From positions 9,826,001 to 9,890,000 of the forward strand of contig NC_134701.1 in assembly GCF_043290135.1 (NCBI RefSeq): a stretch of 64,000 bases of DNA. Reading direction: 5' to 3'. The notes under the pieces were generated by a model that worked only from the letters and a program-made list of their open reading frames with translations, had not been told where the DNA came from and did not search any database. Position 1 is the first letter of the stretch. Every line of letters begins with the position of its first letter. Positions 44,309 to 56,400 of the stretch are shown here, piece after piece. The stretch comes from Rhipicephalus microplus. Its lineage: Eukaryota; Arthropoda; Arachnida; Ixodida; Ixodidae. Made by a program: the position numbers and the translations under genes.

Positions 44309-47300
44309 GTGCGGCGCTTTTTTTTCTTTGTGCTGATAGCTTTGAAGAAATGTTCTGATGGTGGTGAGAGTGGAGCACGACTGTCTCCGTGGCGCAGTTG
44401 CCTAGCGCGATCGGCTGTTAAACGAAATGTTGGAGGTTCGAGCCCACCCGGTGGTGGCGCGGCGCTTTTTTTCTTTTGGGCTGATAGCTTTGAAGATATG
44501 TTCTGATGGTGGTGAGAGTGGAGCAGGACTGTCTCCGTGGCGCAATCGGCTAGTGCGATCGGCTGTTAACCAAAAGGTTGGAGGTTCGAGCCCACCCGGT
44601 GGTGGTGCGGCGCTTTTTTTTTCTTTGGGCCGATAGCTCTGAAGAAATGTTCTGACGGTGGTGAGAGTGGAGCAGGACGGTCTCCGTGGCGCAATTGGCT
44701 AGTGCGATCGGCTGTTAACCGAAAGGTTGGAGGTTCGAGCCCACCCGGTGGTGGTGCGGCGCTTTTTTTTCTTTGGGCTGATAACTTTGAAGCTATGTTC
44801 TGATGGTGGTGAGAGTGGAGCGCGACTGTCTCCGTGGCGCAATTGGCTAGCGCGATCGGGTGTTAACCGAAAGGTTGGAGCTACGAGCCCACCCGGTGGT
44901 GGTGCGGCGCTTTTTTTTTCTTTGGGCTGATAGCTTTGAAGATATGTTCTTATGGTGGTGAGAGTGGAGCACGACTGTCTCCGTGGCGCAATTGGCTAGC
45001 GCGATCGGCTGTTAACCGAAAGGTTGGAGGTACGAGCCCACCCGGTGGTGGTGCGGTGCTTTTTTTTCTTTGGACAGATATATTTGAAGATATGTTGTGA
45101 CGGTGGTGATAGTGGAGCATGACTGTCTCCGTGGCACAATCAGCTAGCGCGATTGGCTGTTAACCGAAAGGTTGGAGGTACGAGCCCACCCGGTGGTGGT
45201 GCGGCGCTTTTTTTCTTTGGGCTGATAGCTTTGAAGATATGTTCTTATGGTGGTGAGAGTGGAGCACGACTGTCTCCGTGGCGCAATTGGCTAGCGCGAT
45301 CGGCTGTTAACCGAAAGGTTGGAGGTACGAGCCCACACGGTGGTGGTGCGGTGCTTTTTTTTCTTTGGACAGATATATTTGAAGATATGTTCTGGTGGTG
45401 GTGAGTGTGGAGCAGGGCTGTCTCCGTGGCGCAATTGGCTAGCGTCATCGGCTGTTAACCGAAAGGTTGGAGGTACGAGCACACCCGGTGGTGGTGCGGC
45501 GCTTTTTTTTTCTTTGGGCTGATAGCTTTGAAGAAATGTTCTGATGGTGTTGAGAGTGGAGCACGACTGTCTCCGTGGCGCAGTTGGCTAGCGCGATCGC
45601 CTGGTAACCGAAATGTTGGAGGTTCGAGCCCACCCGGTGGTGGTGCGGCGCTTTTTTTCTTTTGGGCTGATAGCTTTGAAGATATGTTCTGATGGTGGTG
45701 AGAGTGGAGCAGGACTGTTTCCGTGGCGCAATTGCCTAGAGCGATCGGCTGTTAACCGAAAGGTTGGAGGTTCGAGCCCACCCGGTGGTGGTGCGGCGCT
45801 TTTTTTTCTTTGGGCTGATAAATGTGAAGCTATGTTCTGATGGTGGTGAGAGTGGAGCGCGGTTGTCTCCGTGGCGCAATAGGCTAGCGCGATCGGCTGT
45901 TAACCGAAAGGTTGGAGGTACGAGCACAACCGGTGGTGGTGCGGCGATTTTTTTTCTTTGGCCTGATAGCTTTGAAGAAATGTTCTGATGGTGGTGAGAG
46001 TGGAGCACGACTGTCTCCGTGGCGCAGTTGGCTAGCGCGATCGGCTGTTAACCAAAATGTTGGAGGTTCGAGCCCACCCGGTGGTGGTGCGGCGCTTTTT
46101 TTCTTTTGGGCTGATAGCTTTGAAGATATGTTCTGATGGTGGTGAGAGTGCAGCGCGACTGTCTCCGTGGCGCAATTGGCTAGCGCGATCGGCTGTTAAC
46201 CGAAAGGTTGGAGCTACGAGCCCACCCGGTGGTGGTGCGGCGCTTTTTTTATTTTGCGCTGATAGCTTTGAAGATATGTTCTGGTGGTGGTGAGATTGGA
46301 GCAGGACTGTCTCCGTGGCGCAATTGGCTAGCGCGATCGGCTGTTAACCGAAAGGTTGGAGTACGAGCCCACCCAGTGGTGGTGCGGCGCTTTTTTTTTC
46401 TTTGGGCTGATAGCTTTGAAGATATGTTCTGATGGTGGTGAGAGTGGAGCACGACTGTCTCCGTGGCGCAATTGGCTAGCGCGATCGGCTGTTAACCGAA
46501 AGGTTGGAGGTACGAGCACAACCGGTGGTGGTGCGGCGCTTTTTTTTCTTTGGGCTGATAGCTTTGAAGAAATGTTCTGATGGTGGTGAGAGTGGAGCAC
46601 GACTGTCTCCGTGGCGCAGTTGGCTAGCGCGATCGGCTGTTAACCGAAATGTTGGAGGTTCGAGCCCACCCGGTGGTGGTGCGGCGCTTTTTTTCTTTTG
46701 GGCTGATAGCTTTGAAGATATGTTCTGATGGTGGTGAGAGTGCAGCGCGACTGTCTCCGTGGCGCAATTGGCTAGCGCGATCGGCTGTTAACCGAAAGGT
46801 TGGAGCTACGAGCCCACCCGGTGGTGGTGCGGCGCTTTTTTTATTTTGCGCTGGTAGCTTTGAAGATATGTTCTGGTGGTGGTGAGTGTGGAGCAGAACT
46901 GTCTCCGTGGCGCAATTGGCTAGCGCGATCGGCTGTTAACCGAAAGGTTGGAGGTACGAGCCCACCCGGTGGTGGTGCGGCGCTTTTTTTTTTCTTTGGG
47001 CTGATAGCTTTGAAGATATGTTCTGATGGTGGTGAGAGTGGAGCACGACTGTCTCCATGGCGCAATTGGCTAGCGCGATCGGCTGTTAACCGAAAGGTTG
47101 AAGGTTCGAGCCCATCCGGTGGTGGTGCGGCGCCTTTTTTTTCTTTGGGCTGATAGCTTTGAAGATATGTTCTGATGGTGGTAAGAGTGGAGCACGACTG
47201 TCTCCAGGGCGCAATTGGCTAGCGCGATCGGCTGTTAACCGAAAGGTTGGAGGTACGAGCCAACCCGGTGGTGGTGCGGCGCTTTTTTTCTTTTGGGCTG

Positions 47301-48065
47301 ATAGCTTTGAAGATATGTTCTGATGGTGGTGAGAGTGCAGCGCGACTGTCTCCGTGGCGTAATTGGCTAGCGCGATCGGCTGTTAACCGAAAGGTTGGAG
47401 CTACGAGCCCACCCGGTGGTGGTGCGGCGCTTTTTTTATTTTGCGCTGATAGCTTTGAAGATATGTTCTGGTGGTGGTGAGTGTGGAGCAGGACTGTCTC
47501 CGTGGCGCAATTGGCTAGCGCGATCGGCTGTTAACCGAGAGGTTGGAGTACGAGCCCACCCGGTGGTGGTGCGGCGCTTTTTTTTTTCTTTGGGCTGATA
47601 GCTTTGAAGATATGTTCTTATGGTGGTGAGAGTGGAGCACGACTGTCCCCGTGGCGCAGTTGGCTAGCGCGATCGGCTCTTAACTGAAATGTTGGAGGTT
47701 CGAGCCCACCCGGTGGTGGTGCGGCGCTTTTTTTCTTTTGGGCTGATAGCTTTGAAGATATGTTCTGATGGTGGTGAGAATGGAGCAGGACGGTCTCCGT
47801 GGCGCAATTGGCTAGTGCGATCGGCTGTTAACCGAAAGGTTGGAGGTTCGAGCCCACCCGGTCGTGGTGCGGCACTTTTTTTTCTTTGGGCTGATAACTT
47901 TGAAGCTATGTACTGATGGTGGTGAGAGTGGAGCGCGACTGTCTCCGTGGCGCAATTGGCTAGCGCGATCGGGTGTTAACCGAAAGGTTGGAGCTACGAG
48001 CCCACCCGGTGGTGGTGCAGCGCTTTTTTTTCTTTGGGCTGATAGCTTTGAAGATATGTTCTTAT

Positions 48066-48070
48066 GGTGG
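48066..48070. repeat. Target-site duplication of element 3, left
   Basis: GGTGG in cttatggtgg, repeated at 51986-51990. Uninterrupted units have atggtggtgagag with one GGTGG, which supports a 5-bp duplication. Confidence 0.85.
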
Positions 48071-49130
48071 TGTGATGCAGGGTTCTTGTTGCTGATTTGT
48101 TTTTCTCCCGGGCTGAGCCTCAGAGAGTTTTGTTAATAAGGACAAAGCCGTTCGGTTTCCAAGAAACACACAAAAAGTTTAATTGAAAAGTAAAAAGGCA
48201 AAGATTCCTCACAAAACAAAACACTTAATAAACAGTTGACTGGACATGACGAAACACATCTGTAAACACCCAACAAGAACGTTCAAAGTCAGTAACTAAA
48301 CCTAACGTTCGAAAGGGGCTGAGTGATGGGAGTAGCGCAAGAGTATCGGTGCAGTCTCACCCACAAGTTGGTTTTCGGCGGTGATGAGAAACCGGAACGC
48401 CGTGACTCCTGCGTCAATGCGTGGGCTGGACGAGGACGAGGGAACGCTGGCTGCTGGCGACACGTCGAAAAGCCCTACCAAATCGTGATGGTTTCGGCTT
48501 GAGGAGCGTGGACACGTCGGAGACGGGAGAACGCAGGCTGGTGGCGACGCGTCCGGGAACTAGGGTCGACCTAGTCAAGCAGCTGGGCGCACAGCTCGGG
48601 CCCGGAGCCCGACGGCTGTAGCTCGCCTGCCGGAACCAAAGTCCGCAGGCCCTGGAAAGGAGTTCAGGACCGGATGGCCACGGTCCTTTGGAGCGGGAAC
48701 CCGACAGCAGGAGGTCCCGGCCGGTGGAAGTCCTGTAGGCTCGGGTCCGGAACCCAACGGCCCATCTTCAGCGCCCGGTCCGGTGACGACCTTCCGCTTG
48801 CACTGCCTGCCTCGAATTCCCCTTGCTCTGGTCCCCCCAGGCTCCTGCTTCAGCTCTGGCCCACTTGTCTCGTTCTCATTGGAGATACTGCTGTTTCGTG
48901 GTGTCAAGCCATTGGGCCTTGAAATCTCCGTGTTCGCTGCCCATTGGATGTTTTACCTTTTGTTTACTTCACGTCCTGCCACGCATCCTCGTGCTTGACG
49001 CTCTTTAACGTCGTCATTCTTGTTTAAGCAGCACCGCACGTGCACTCTGGTATTTCTCCTTTTGTTTTTTTTTTTTCCGTGACGCGCACTTTTCGAAGGC
49101 GCGCACTTTGAACGCGCACCACACATCACA
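48071..49130 (-). repeat. 3' LTR of element 3 (minus orientation)
   Basis: 1060 bp. It differs from the other LTR by one substitution (gatgttttacc against gatgctttacc) and by a T-run of 12 instead of 10. Short open frames inside it are duplicated in the other LTR and have no recognisable product. Confidence 0.93.
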
Positions 49131-49147
49131 TACGCCCCCCTTTTATT
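49131..49147 (-). other. Polypurine tract of element 3
   Basis: AATAAAAGGGGGGCGTA on the minus strand touches the 3' LTR. It fixes the element's orientation as minus and also contains an AATAAA. Confidence 0.8.
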
Positions 49148-49151
49148 CAAG

Positions 49152-49176
49152 TTTTTTTTTTTTTTAGAAAAAAAAA
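49152..49176. other. T14-AG-A9 near-palindrome
   Basis: A run of 14 T, then AG, then nine A, in the untranslated part between the gag-like ORF and the 3' LTR (49131-49421). It could fold back on itself. Nothing else is recognised in that stretch. Confidence 0.6.
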
Positions 49177-49421
49177 ACTGCCGATGAGTGCGCGTTCTGC
49201 ACTACGTCACAATTAAACCACATATTTGCACCACGCAGTTCAACACATCACCGGGCTACAGTTCGCTACATCGTCCAAATGTAGATTCACCCAATTGCAT
49301 TTAAAAGTTCTGAAACCCGGAATAAACCTTTTTACTACAAAATCGACTATGGACAAAGCTACTTGTGTCCGCATCTAAAAGTCGAAGTCCAGAAAGAGCT
49401 ACCGGTTTTCTAACCCTACAC

Positions 49422-50861
49422 TCAGGTTATCGCGTCCCAAACCAGACGCACTGCCCTTCTCGCACGTTTCGAAAGTAACTGTGGCAAACATGCTTTTATG
49501 CACTTTCGCTGAAACGCGTGTCTGCGCCCCCGCCGGCCACATGAACGCTTACCGGTCACAGAGGAACAGGGCGCGGTCTCGAGCCGTCGGCGTCGACACG
49601 AAACGCACTGAGACACGAATGTCCAAATGCCACAATCTCTCACACAAATGCTTTCTTTTAGTTCACCATCTAATGAACACAAGCTCGGGGTGCCCTCAGC
49701 AAGCCCAAACGCTCCGACAAGCGTGTGAGGTTCCTGGATTCTTGAGAAGGGATGCCGTTGTGCTCGGTCATTATACAGCTCATCTTGAGTGGACTTAATT
49801 ATAGGTTCAAAACCAATCACGTTCTCAGGTTCAAGACCCTGTCTGGCATTCTCCATACCTACCATCGAGCCCACCTCCGATTCGATACTGTTTATTTTGA
49901 AGAGTGCTTCAGCACTCCCATCGTGTTTTCTCGGACAAATAGCAGTTACGCTATCCTGTGAACTAGAATCCCCTCTCTCTCTGAGTGAGATATACGTATG
50001 GTCTAGGACCATTGACGTGGTGCCTGCTGCTACCTCTGTCGGTACAAAACAATCAGTGGCCACTATATCAGAGCCTTCATGGCATTCGCTGCCATCTTCC
50101 CAATGACGTTCTAGCGCTCCTTCCATGGAGCTATTGAGAGGTAGCCCTACCCCTTCCCGAAATGTGCTCGGCCTTTGAGACGTTCTGATACACACCTCAT
50201 TCTGAATGGAACTTCTTTGTTCCCTGCTATCGAAGCTTTGCTCCACAACATTTTCCACAGCTTCTAGGTCGCCCATATCCAGGCGCTCTTCTTCATAGGT
50301 GCTTGGCCTCTCAGAGGTCCCCAAGCAGCTAACGGAAGTAATATGTTCCCAGCCAGAGAAGCTTTCCGTCGCTTCAACAAACTCCTCATGACTCCTGCCT
50401 TCTTGGCTGTCCACCTCTCTGCCTTCCTCTATCTGAGCTTCTCGCTCCGAAGTAAGGCTGTCGCGAGGTTCGAGGCCAACCTTGCAGGAATCGACTTCCC
50501 TCCAGCAAACGCTGCTATCGGAGCAAACATTCACCGCTTGCTCGACCTTCTGCATCGCCAGCTGCCCCCTTTTCGCCATCGCAAGCTCGAGTCGCCGCTC
50601 GAAGTCCACCCTCTCTAATTGGAGCTGCTGCTTCAGTATGCGTGTCTGACGCTCTAGCAACACTTTATTTTCACGCGTTACGCGCTCTAGCTCCTCCTTC
50701 TTAGCTCTAAGCACCAATTCAAGCTTTTCCTTCGCCGCCTTTCGTTCTGCAGCCCGTTGCTCACGCTCCCTCTCCATCCGCTCCTCGTACCATACTCTAA
50801 ACTCCGCTCCCGTCAGTCCCATTTTATCCGCCAACTCAATTAACTCCCACGTGTTCGTCAT
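49422..50861 (-). CDS. Coiled-coil Gag-like protein of element 3
   Basis: About 479 residues from the ATG at 50861; the frame is open upstream into the LTR, but this is the first ATG after it. Residues 1-22 (WELIELADKMGLTGAEF) followed by a long Glu/Arg/Lys heptad-like coiled coil to about residue 100 resemble the N-terminal part of Gag proteins of arthropod LTR elements. The middle is acidic and Ser-rich and holds two similar blocks, TSERPSTYEE and TSQRPSTFRE. The C-terminus is strongly basic with several Cys. No CCHC knuckle, protease or RT motif is visible. A role in particle formation or RNA binding is inferred. It could also be a diverged Gag fused to unknown sequence. Confidence 0.7.
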   Translation of the reverse strand: MTNTWELIELADKMGLTGAEFRVWYEERMEREREQRAAERKAAKEKLELVLRAKKEELERVTRENKVLLERQTRILKQQLQLERVDFERRLELAMAKRGQLAMQKVEQAVNVCSDSSVCWREVDSCKVGLEPRDSLTSEREAQIEEGREVDSQEGRSHEEFVEATESFSGWEHITSVSCLGTSERPSTYEEERLDMGDLEAVENVVEQSFDSREQRSSIQNEVCIRTSQRPSTFREGVGLPLNSSMEGALERHWEDGSECHEGSDIVATDCFVPTEVAAGTTSMVLDHTYISLRERGDSSSQDSVTAICPRKHDGSAEALFKINSIESEVGSMVGMENARQGLEPENVIGFEPIIKSTQDELYNDRAQRHPFSRIQEPHTLVGAFGLAEGTPSLCSLDGELKESICVRDCGIWTFVSQCVSCRRRRLETAPCSSVTGKRSCGRRGRRHAFQRKCIKACLPQLLSKRARRAVRLVWDAIT

Positions 50862-50906
50862 CGTGTTAACCGCGTCAAAAAATCTACTGGAAAAACAAAC
50901 GACTTT

Positions 50907-50924
50907 GTCCTGTCGCGGACGCCA
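50907..50924 (-). other. Primer-binding site of element 3
   Basis: TGGCGTCCGCGACAGGAC on the minus strand starts three bases inside the 5' LTR boundary. The TGGCG start is typical of LTR-element primer sites. The matching tRNA is not assigned. 50862-50906 is a short untranslated leader. Confidence 0.65.
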
Positions 50925-50927
50925 ATT

Positions 50928-51985
50928 TGTGATGCAGGGTTCTTGTTGCTGATTTGTTTTTCTCCCGGGCTGAGCCTCAGAGAGTTTTGTTAATAAGGAC
51001 AAAGCCGTTCGGTTTCCAAGAAACACACAAAAAGTTTAATTGAAAAGTAAAAAGGCAAAGATTCCTCACAAAACAAAACACTTAATAAACAGTTGACTGG
51101 ACATGACGAAACACATCTGTAAACACCCAACAAGAACGTTCAAAGTCAGTAACTAAACCTAACGTTCGAAAGGGGCTGAGTGATGGGAGTAGCGCAAGAG
51201 TATCGGTGCAGTCTCACCCACAAGTTGGTTTTCGGCGGTGATGAGAAACCGGAACGCCGTGACTCCTGCGTCAATGCGTGGGCTGGACGAGGACGAGGGA
51301 ACGCTGGCTGCTGGCGACACGTCGAAAAGCCCTACCAAATCGTGATGGTTTCGGCTTGAGGAGCGTGGACACGTCGGAGACGGGAGAACGCAGGCTGGTG
51401 GCGACGCGTCCGGGAACTAGGGTCGACCTAGTCAAGCAGCTGGGCGCACAGCTCGGGCCCGGAGCCCGACGGCTGTAGCTCGCCTGCCGGAACCAAAGTC
51501 CGCAGGCCCTGGAAAGGAGTTCAGGACCGGATGGCCACGGTCCTTTGGAGCGGGAACCCGACAGCAGGAGGTCCCGGCCGGTGGAAGTCCTGTAGGCTCG
51601 GGTCCGGAACCCAACGGCCCATCTTCAGCGCCCGGTCCGGTGACGACCTTCCGCTTGCACTGCCTGCCTCGAATTCCCCTTGCTCTGGTCCCCCCAGGCT
51701 CCTGCTTCAGCTCTGGCCCACTTGTCTCGTTCTCATTGGAGATACTGCTGTTTCGTGGTGTCAAGCCATTGGGCCTTGAAATCTCCGTGTTCGCTGCCCA
51801 TTGGATGCTTTACCTTTTGTTTACTTCACGTCCTGCCACGCATCCTCGTGCTTGACGCTCTTTAACGTCGTCATTCTTGTTTAAGCAGCACCGCACGTGC
51901 ACTCTGGTATTTCTCCTTTTGTTTTTTTTTTCCGTGACGCGCACTTTTCGAAGGCGCGCACTTTGAACGCGCACCACACATCACA
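50928..51985 (-). repeat. 5' LTR of element 3 (minus orientation)
   Basis: 1058 bp with termini TGTGATG and CATCACA, the second copy of the long terminal repeat. It lies immediately upstream of the gag-like ORF on the minus strand. Confidence 0.93.
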
Positions 51986-51990
51986 GGTGG
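51986..51990. repeat. Target-site duplication of element 3, right
   Basis: GGTGG, followed by the array spacer tgagagtggagc. The next tRNA-like body starts at 52009, 18 bp further on. Confidence 0.85.
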
Positions 51991-53462
51991 TGAGAGTGGA
52001 GCACGACTGTCTCCGTGGCACAATTGGCTAGCGCGATCGGCTGTTAACCGAAAGGTTGGAGGTACGAGCCCACCCGGTGGTGGTGCGGTGCTTTTTTTTT
52101 CTTTGGACAGATATATTTGAAGATATGTTGTGACGGTGGTGAGAGTGGAGCATGACTGTCTCCTTGGCGCAATCAGCTAGCGCGATTGGCTGTTAACCGA
52201 AAGGTTGGAGGTACGAGCCCACCAGGTGGTGGTGCGGCGCCTTTTTTTTCTTTGGGCTCATAGCTCTGAAGAAATGTTCTGACGGTGGTGAGAGTGGAGC
52301 ACGACTGTCTTCGTGGCGCAATTGGCTATGCGATCGGCTGTTAACTGAAAAGTTGGAGGTTCGAGCCCTCCCGGGAGTGGTGTGTTGCCTTTTTTTCTTT
52401 GGGCTGATAGCTTTGAAGATATGTTCTGATGGTGGTGAGAGTGGAGCAGAACTGTCTCCGTGGCGCAATTGGCTGGCGCGATCGGCTGTTAACCGCAAGG
52501 TTGGAGGTACGAGCCCACCCGGTGGAGGTGCGGCGCTTTTTTTTCTTTGGGCTGATAGCTTTGAAGATATGTTCTTATGGTGGTGAGAGTGGAGCACGAC
52601 TGTCTCCGTGGCGCAATTGGCTAGCGCGATCGGCTGTTAACCGAAAGGTTGGAGGTACGAACCCACCCGGTGGTGGTGCGGTGCTTTTTTATCTTTGGAC
52701 AGATATATTTGAAGATATGTTCTGGTGGTGGTGAGTGTGGAGCAGGACTGTCTCCGTGGCGCAATTGGCTAGCGTCATCGGCTGTTAACCGAAAGGTTGG
52801 AGGTACGAGCACACCCGGTGGGGGTGCGGCGCTTTTTTTTTCTTTGGGCTGATAGCTTTGAAGAAATGTTCTGATGGTGTTGAGAGTGGAGCACGACTGT
52901 CTCCGTGGCGCAGTTGGCTAGCGCGATCGCCTGTTAACCGAAATGTTGGAGGTTCGAGCCCACCCGGTGGTGGTGCGGCGCTTTTTTTCTTTTGGTTTGA
53001 TAGCTTTGAAGATATGTTCTGATGGTGGTGAGAGTGGAGCAGGACTGTTTCCGTGGCGCAATTGCCTAGTTCGATCGGCTGTTAACCGAAAGGTTGGAGG
53101 TTCGAGCCCACCCGGTGGTGGTGCGGCGCTTTTTTTTCTTTGGGCTGATAAATTTGAAGCTATGTTCTTATGGTGGTGAGAGTGGAGCGCGGTTGTCTCC
53201 GTGGCGCAATTGGCTATGCGATCGGCTGTTAACTGAAAAGTTGGGGGTTCGAGCCCTCCCGGGAGTGGTGTGTTGCCTTTTTTTCTTTGGGCTGATAGCT
53301 TTGAAGATATGTTCTGATGGTGGTGAGAGTGGAGCAGAACTGTCTCCGTGGCGCAATTGGCTGGCGCGATCGGCTGTTAACCGCAAGGTGGGAGGTACGA
53401 GCCCACCCGGTGGTGGTGCAGCGCTTTTTTTTCTTTGGGCTGATAGCTTTGAAAATATGTTC

Positions 53463-56400
53463 TTATGGTGGTGAGAGTGGAGCACGACTGTCTCCGTGGC
53501 GCAATTGGCTAGCGCGATCGGCTGTTAACCGAAAGGTTGGAGGTACGAGCCCACCCGGTGGTGGTGCGGTGCTTTTTTTCTTTGGACAGATAGCTTTGAA
53601 GATATGTTCTGATGGTGGTGAGAGTGGAGCAGGACTGTCTCCGTGGCGCAATTGCCTAGTGCGATCGGCTGTTAACTGAAAGGTTGTAGGTTCGAGCCCA
53701 TCCGGTGGTGGTGCGGCGCTTTATTTTTCTTTGGGCTGATAGCTTTGAAGATATGTTCTGATGGTGGTGAGAGTGGAGCACGACTGTCTCCGTGGCGCAG
53801 TTGGCTAGCGCGATCGGCTGTTAACCGAAATGTTCGAGGTTCGAGCCCACAAGGTGGTGGTGCGGCGCTTTTTTTCTTTTGGGCTGATAGCTTTGAAGAT
53901 ATGTTCTGATGGTGTTGAGAGTGGAGCAGCACTGTCTCCGTGGCGCAATTGCCAAGTGCGATCGGCTGTTAACTGAAAGGTTGTAGGTTCGAGCCCATCC
54001 AGTGGTGGTGCGGCGCTTTATTTTTCTTTGGGCTGATAGCTTTGAAGATATGTTCTGATGGTGGTGAGAGTGGAGCAGGACTGTCTCCGTGGCGCAATTG
54101 GCTAGCGCGATCGGCTGTTAACCGAAAGGTTGAAGGTTCCAGCCCATCCGGTGGTGGTGCGGCGTTTTTTTCTTTGGGCTTATAGCTTTGAAGATATGTT
54201 CTGATGGTGGTGAGAGTGGAGCACGACTGTCTCCATGGCGCAATTGGCTAGCGCGATCGGCTGTTAACCGAAATTTTGGAGGTACGAGCACAACCTGTGG
54301 TGGTGCGGCGCTTTTTTTTCTTTGGGCTGATAGCTTTGAAGAAATGTTCTGATGGTCGTGAGAGTGGAGCACGACTGTCTCCATGGCGCAATTGGCTAGC
54401 GCGATCGGCTGTTAACCGAAAGGTTGGAGGTACGAGCACAACCTGTGGTGGTGCGGCGCTTTTATTTCTTTGGGCTGATAGCTTTGAAGAAATGTTGTGA
54501 TGGTGGTGAGAGTGGAGCACGACTGTCTCCGTGGCGCAGTTGGCTAGCGCGATCAGCTGTTAACCGAAATGTTGGAGGTTCGAGCCCACCCGGTGGTGGT
54601 GCGGCGCTTTTTTTCTTTTGGGCTGATAGCTTTGAAGAAATGTTCTGATGGTGGTGAGAGTGCAGCGCGACTGTCTCAGTGGCGCAATTGGCTAGCGCGA
54701 TCGGCTGTTAACCGAAAGGTTGGAGCTACGAGCCCACCCGGTGGTGGTGCGGCGCTTTTTTTATTTTGCGCTGATAGCTTTGAAGATATGTTCTGGTGGT
54801 GGTGAGTGTGGAGCAGGACTGTCTCCGTGGCGCAATTGGCTAGCGCGATCGGCTGTTAACCGAAAGGTTGGAGGTACGAGCCCACCCGGTGGTGGTGCGG
54901 CGCTTTTTTTTCTTTGGGCTGATAGCTTTGAAGATATGTTCTGATAGTGGTGAGAGTGGAGCACGACTGTCTCCGTGGCGCAATTGGCTAGCGCGATCGG
55001 CTGTTAACCGAAAGGTTGAAGGTTCGAGCCCGTCCGGTGGTGGTGCGGCGCCTTTTTTTCTTTGGGCTGATAGCTTTGAAGATATGTTCTGATGGTGGTA
55101 AGAGTGGAGCACGACTGTCTCTATGGCGCAATTGGCTAGCGCGATCGGCTGTTAACCGAAAGGTTGGAAGTACGAGCCAACCCGGTGGTGGTGCGGCGCT
55201 TTTTTTTCTTTGGGCTGATAGCTTTGAAGAAATGTTCTGATGATGGTGAGAGTGGAGCACGACTGTCTCCATGGCGCAATTGGCTAGCGCGATCGGCTGT
55301 TAACCGAAAGGTTGGAGGTAAGAGCACAACCTGTGGTGGTGAGGCGCTTTTTTTTCTTTGGGCTGATAGCTTTGAAGAAATGTTCTGATGGTGGTGAGAG
55401 TGGAGCACGACTGTCTCCGTGGCGCAGTTTCCTAGCGCGATCGGCTGTTAACCGAAATGTTGGAGGTTCGAGCCCACCCGGTGGTGGTGTGGCGCTTTTT
55501 TTCTTTTGGGCTGATAGCTTTGAAGATATGTTCTGATGGTGGTGAGAGTGGAGCAGGACTGTCTCCGTGGCGCAATTGGCTAGTGCGATCGGCTGTTAAC
55601 CGAAAAGTTGGAGGTTCGAGCCCACCCGGTGGTGGTGCGGCGCTTTTTTTTCTTTGGGCTGATAACTTTGAAGCTATGTTCTGATGGTGGTGAGAGTGGA
55701 GCGCGACTGTCTCCGTGGCGCAATTGGCTAGCGCGATCGGGTGTTAACCGAAAGGTTGGAGCTACGAGCCCATTCGGTGGTGGTGCGGCGCTTTTTTTCT
55801 TTGGGCTGATAGCTTTGAAGATATGTTCTTATGGTGGTGAGAGTGGAGCACGACTGTCTCCGTGGCGCAATTGGCTAGCGCGATCGGCTGTTAACCGAAA
55901 GGTTGGAGGTACGAGCCCACCCGGTGGTGGTGCGGTGCTTTTTTTCTTTGGACAGATATAATTGAAGATATGTTGTGATGGTGGAGAGAGTGGAGCATGA
56001 CTGTCTCCGTGGCGCAATCAGCTAGCGCGATTGGCTGTTAACCGAAAGGTTGGAGGTACGAGCCCACCAGGTGGTGGTGCGGCGCCTTTTTTTCTTTGGG
56101 CTGATAGCTCTGAAGAAATGTTCTGACGGTGGTGAGAGTGGAGCACGACTGTCTTTGTGGCGCAATTGGCTATGCGATCGGCTGTTAACTGAAAAGTTGG
56201 AGGTTCGAGCCCTCCCGGGAGTGGTGTGTTGCCTTTTTTTCTTTGGGCTGATAGCTTTGAAGATATGTTCTGATGGTGGTGAGAGTGGAGCAGAACTGTC
56301 TCCGTGGCGCAATTGGCTGGCGCGATCGGCTGGTAACCGCAAGGTTGGAGGTACGAGCCCACCCGGTGGTGGTGCGGCGCTTTTTTTTCTTTGGGCTGAT

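Larger units (their letters stand above)
26624..48070 (+). repeat. 148-bp tRNA-Asn-derived tandem array, segment 3
   Basis: Roughly 145 head-to-tail units between element 2 and element 3. This segment holds two clear recent tandem duplications, of about 1.77 kb (29880-33370) and about 2.36 kb (33334-38050). Unit length is steady near 148 bp, with small changes in the oligo-T tract and occasional 1-11 bp deletions. No host gene is seen. Confidence 0.95.
48071..51985 (-). mobile_element. Non-autonomous LTR retrotransposon with a gag-like ORF only, element 3
   Basis: A 3915-bp element with LTRs of 1060 and 1058 bp, TGTGATG...CATCACA termini, a 5-bp duplication, a primer-binding-type site and a polypurine tract on the minus strand. 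The 1797-bp interior holds one long ORF and no protease, RT or integrase. It must use enzymes from another element. The plan matches the class sometimes called TR-GAG. Confidence 0.9.

Noticed and set aside
48421..49008. Short open frames inside the element 3 LTR (repeated at 51278-51865)
   Set aside because: They are present in both LTR copies on both strands, have no recognisable domain, and are explained by the GC-rich LTR.
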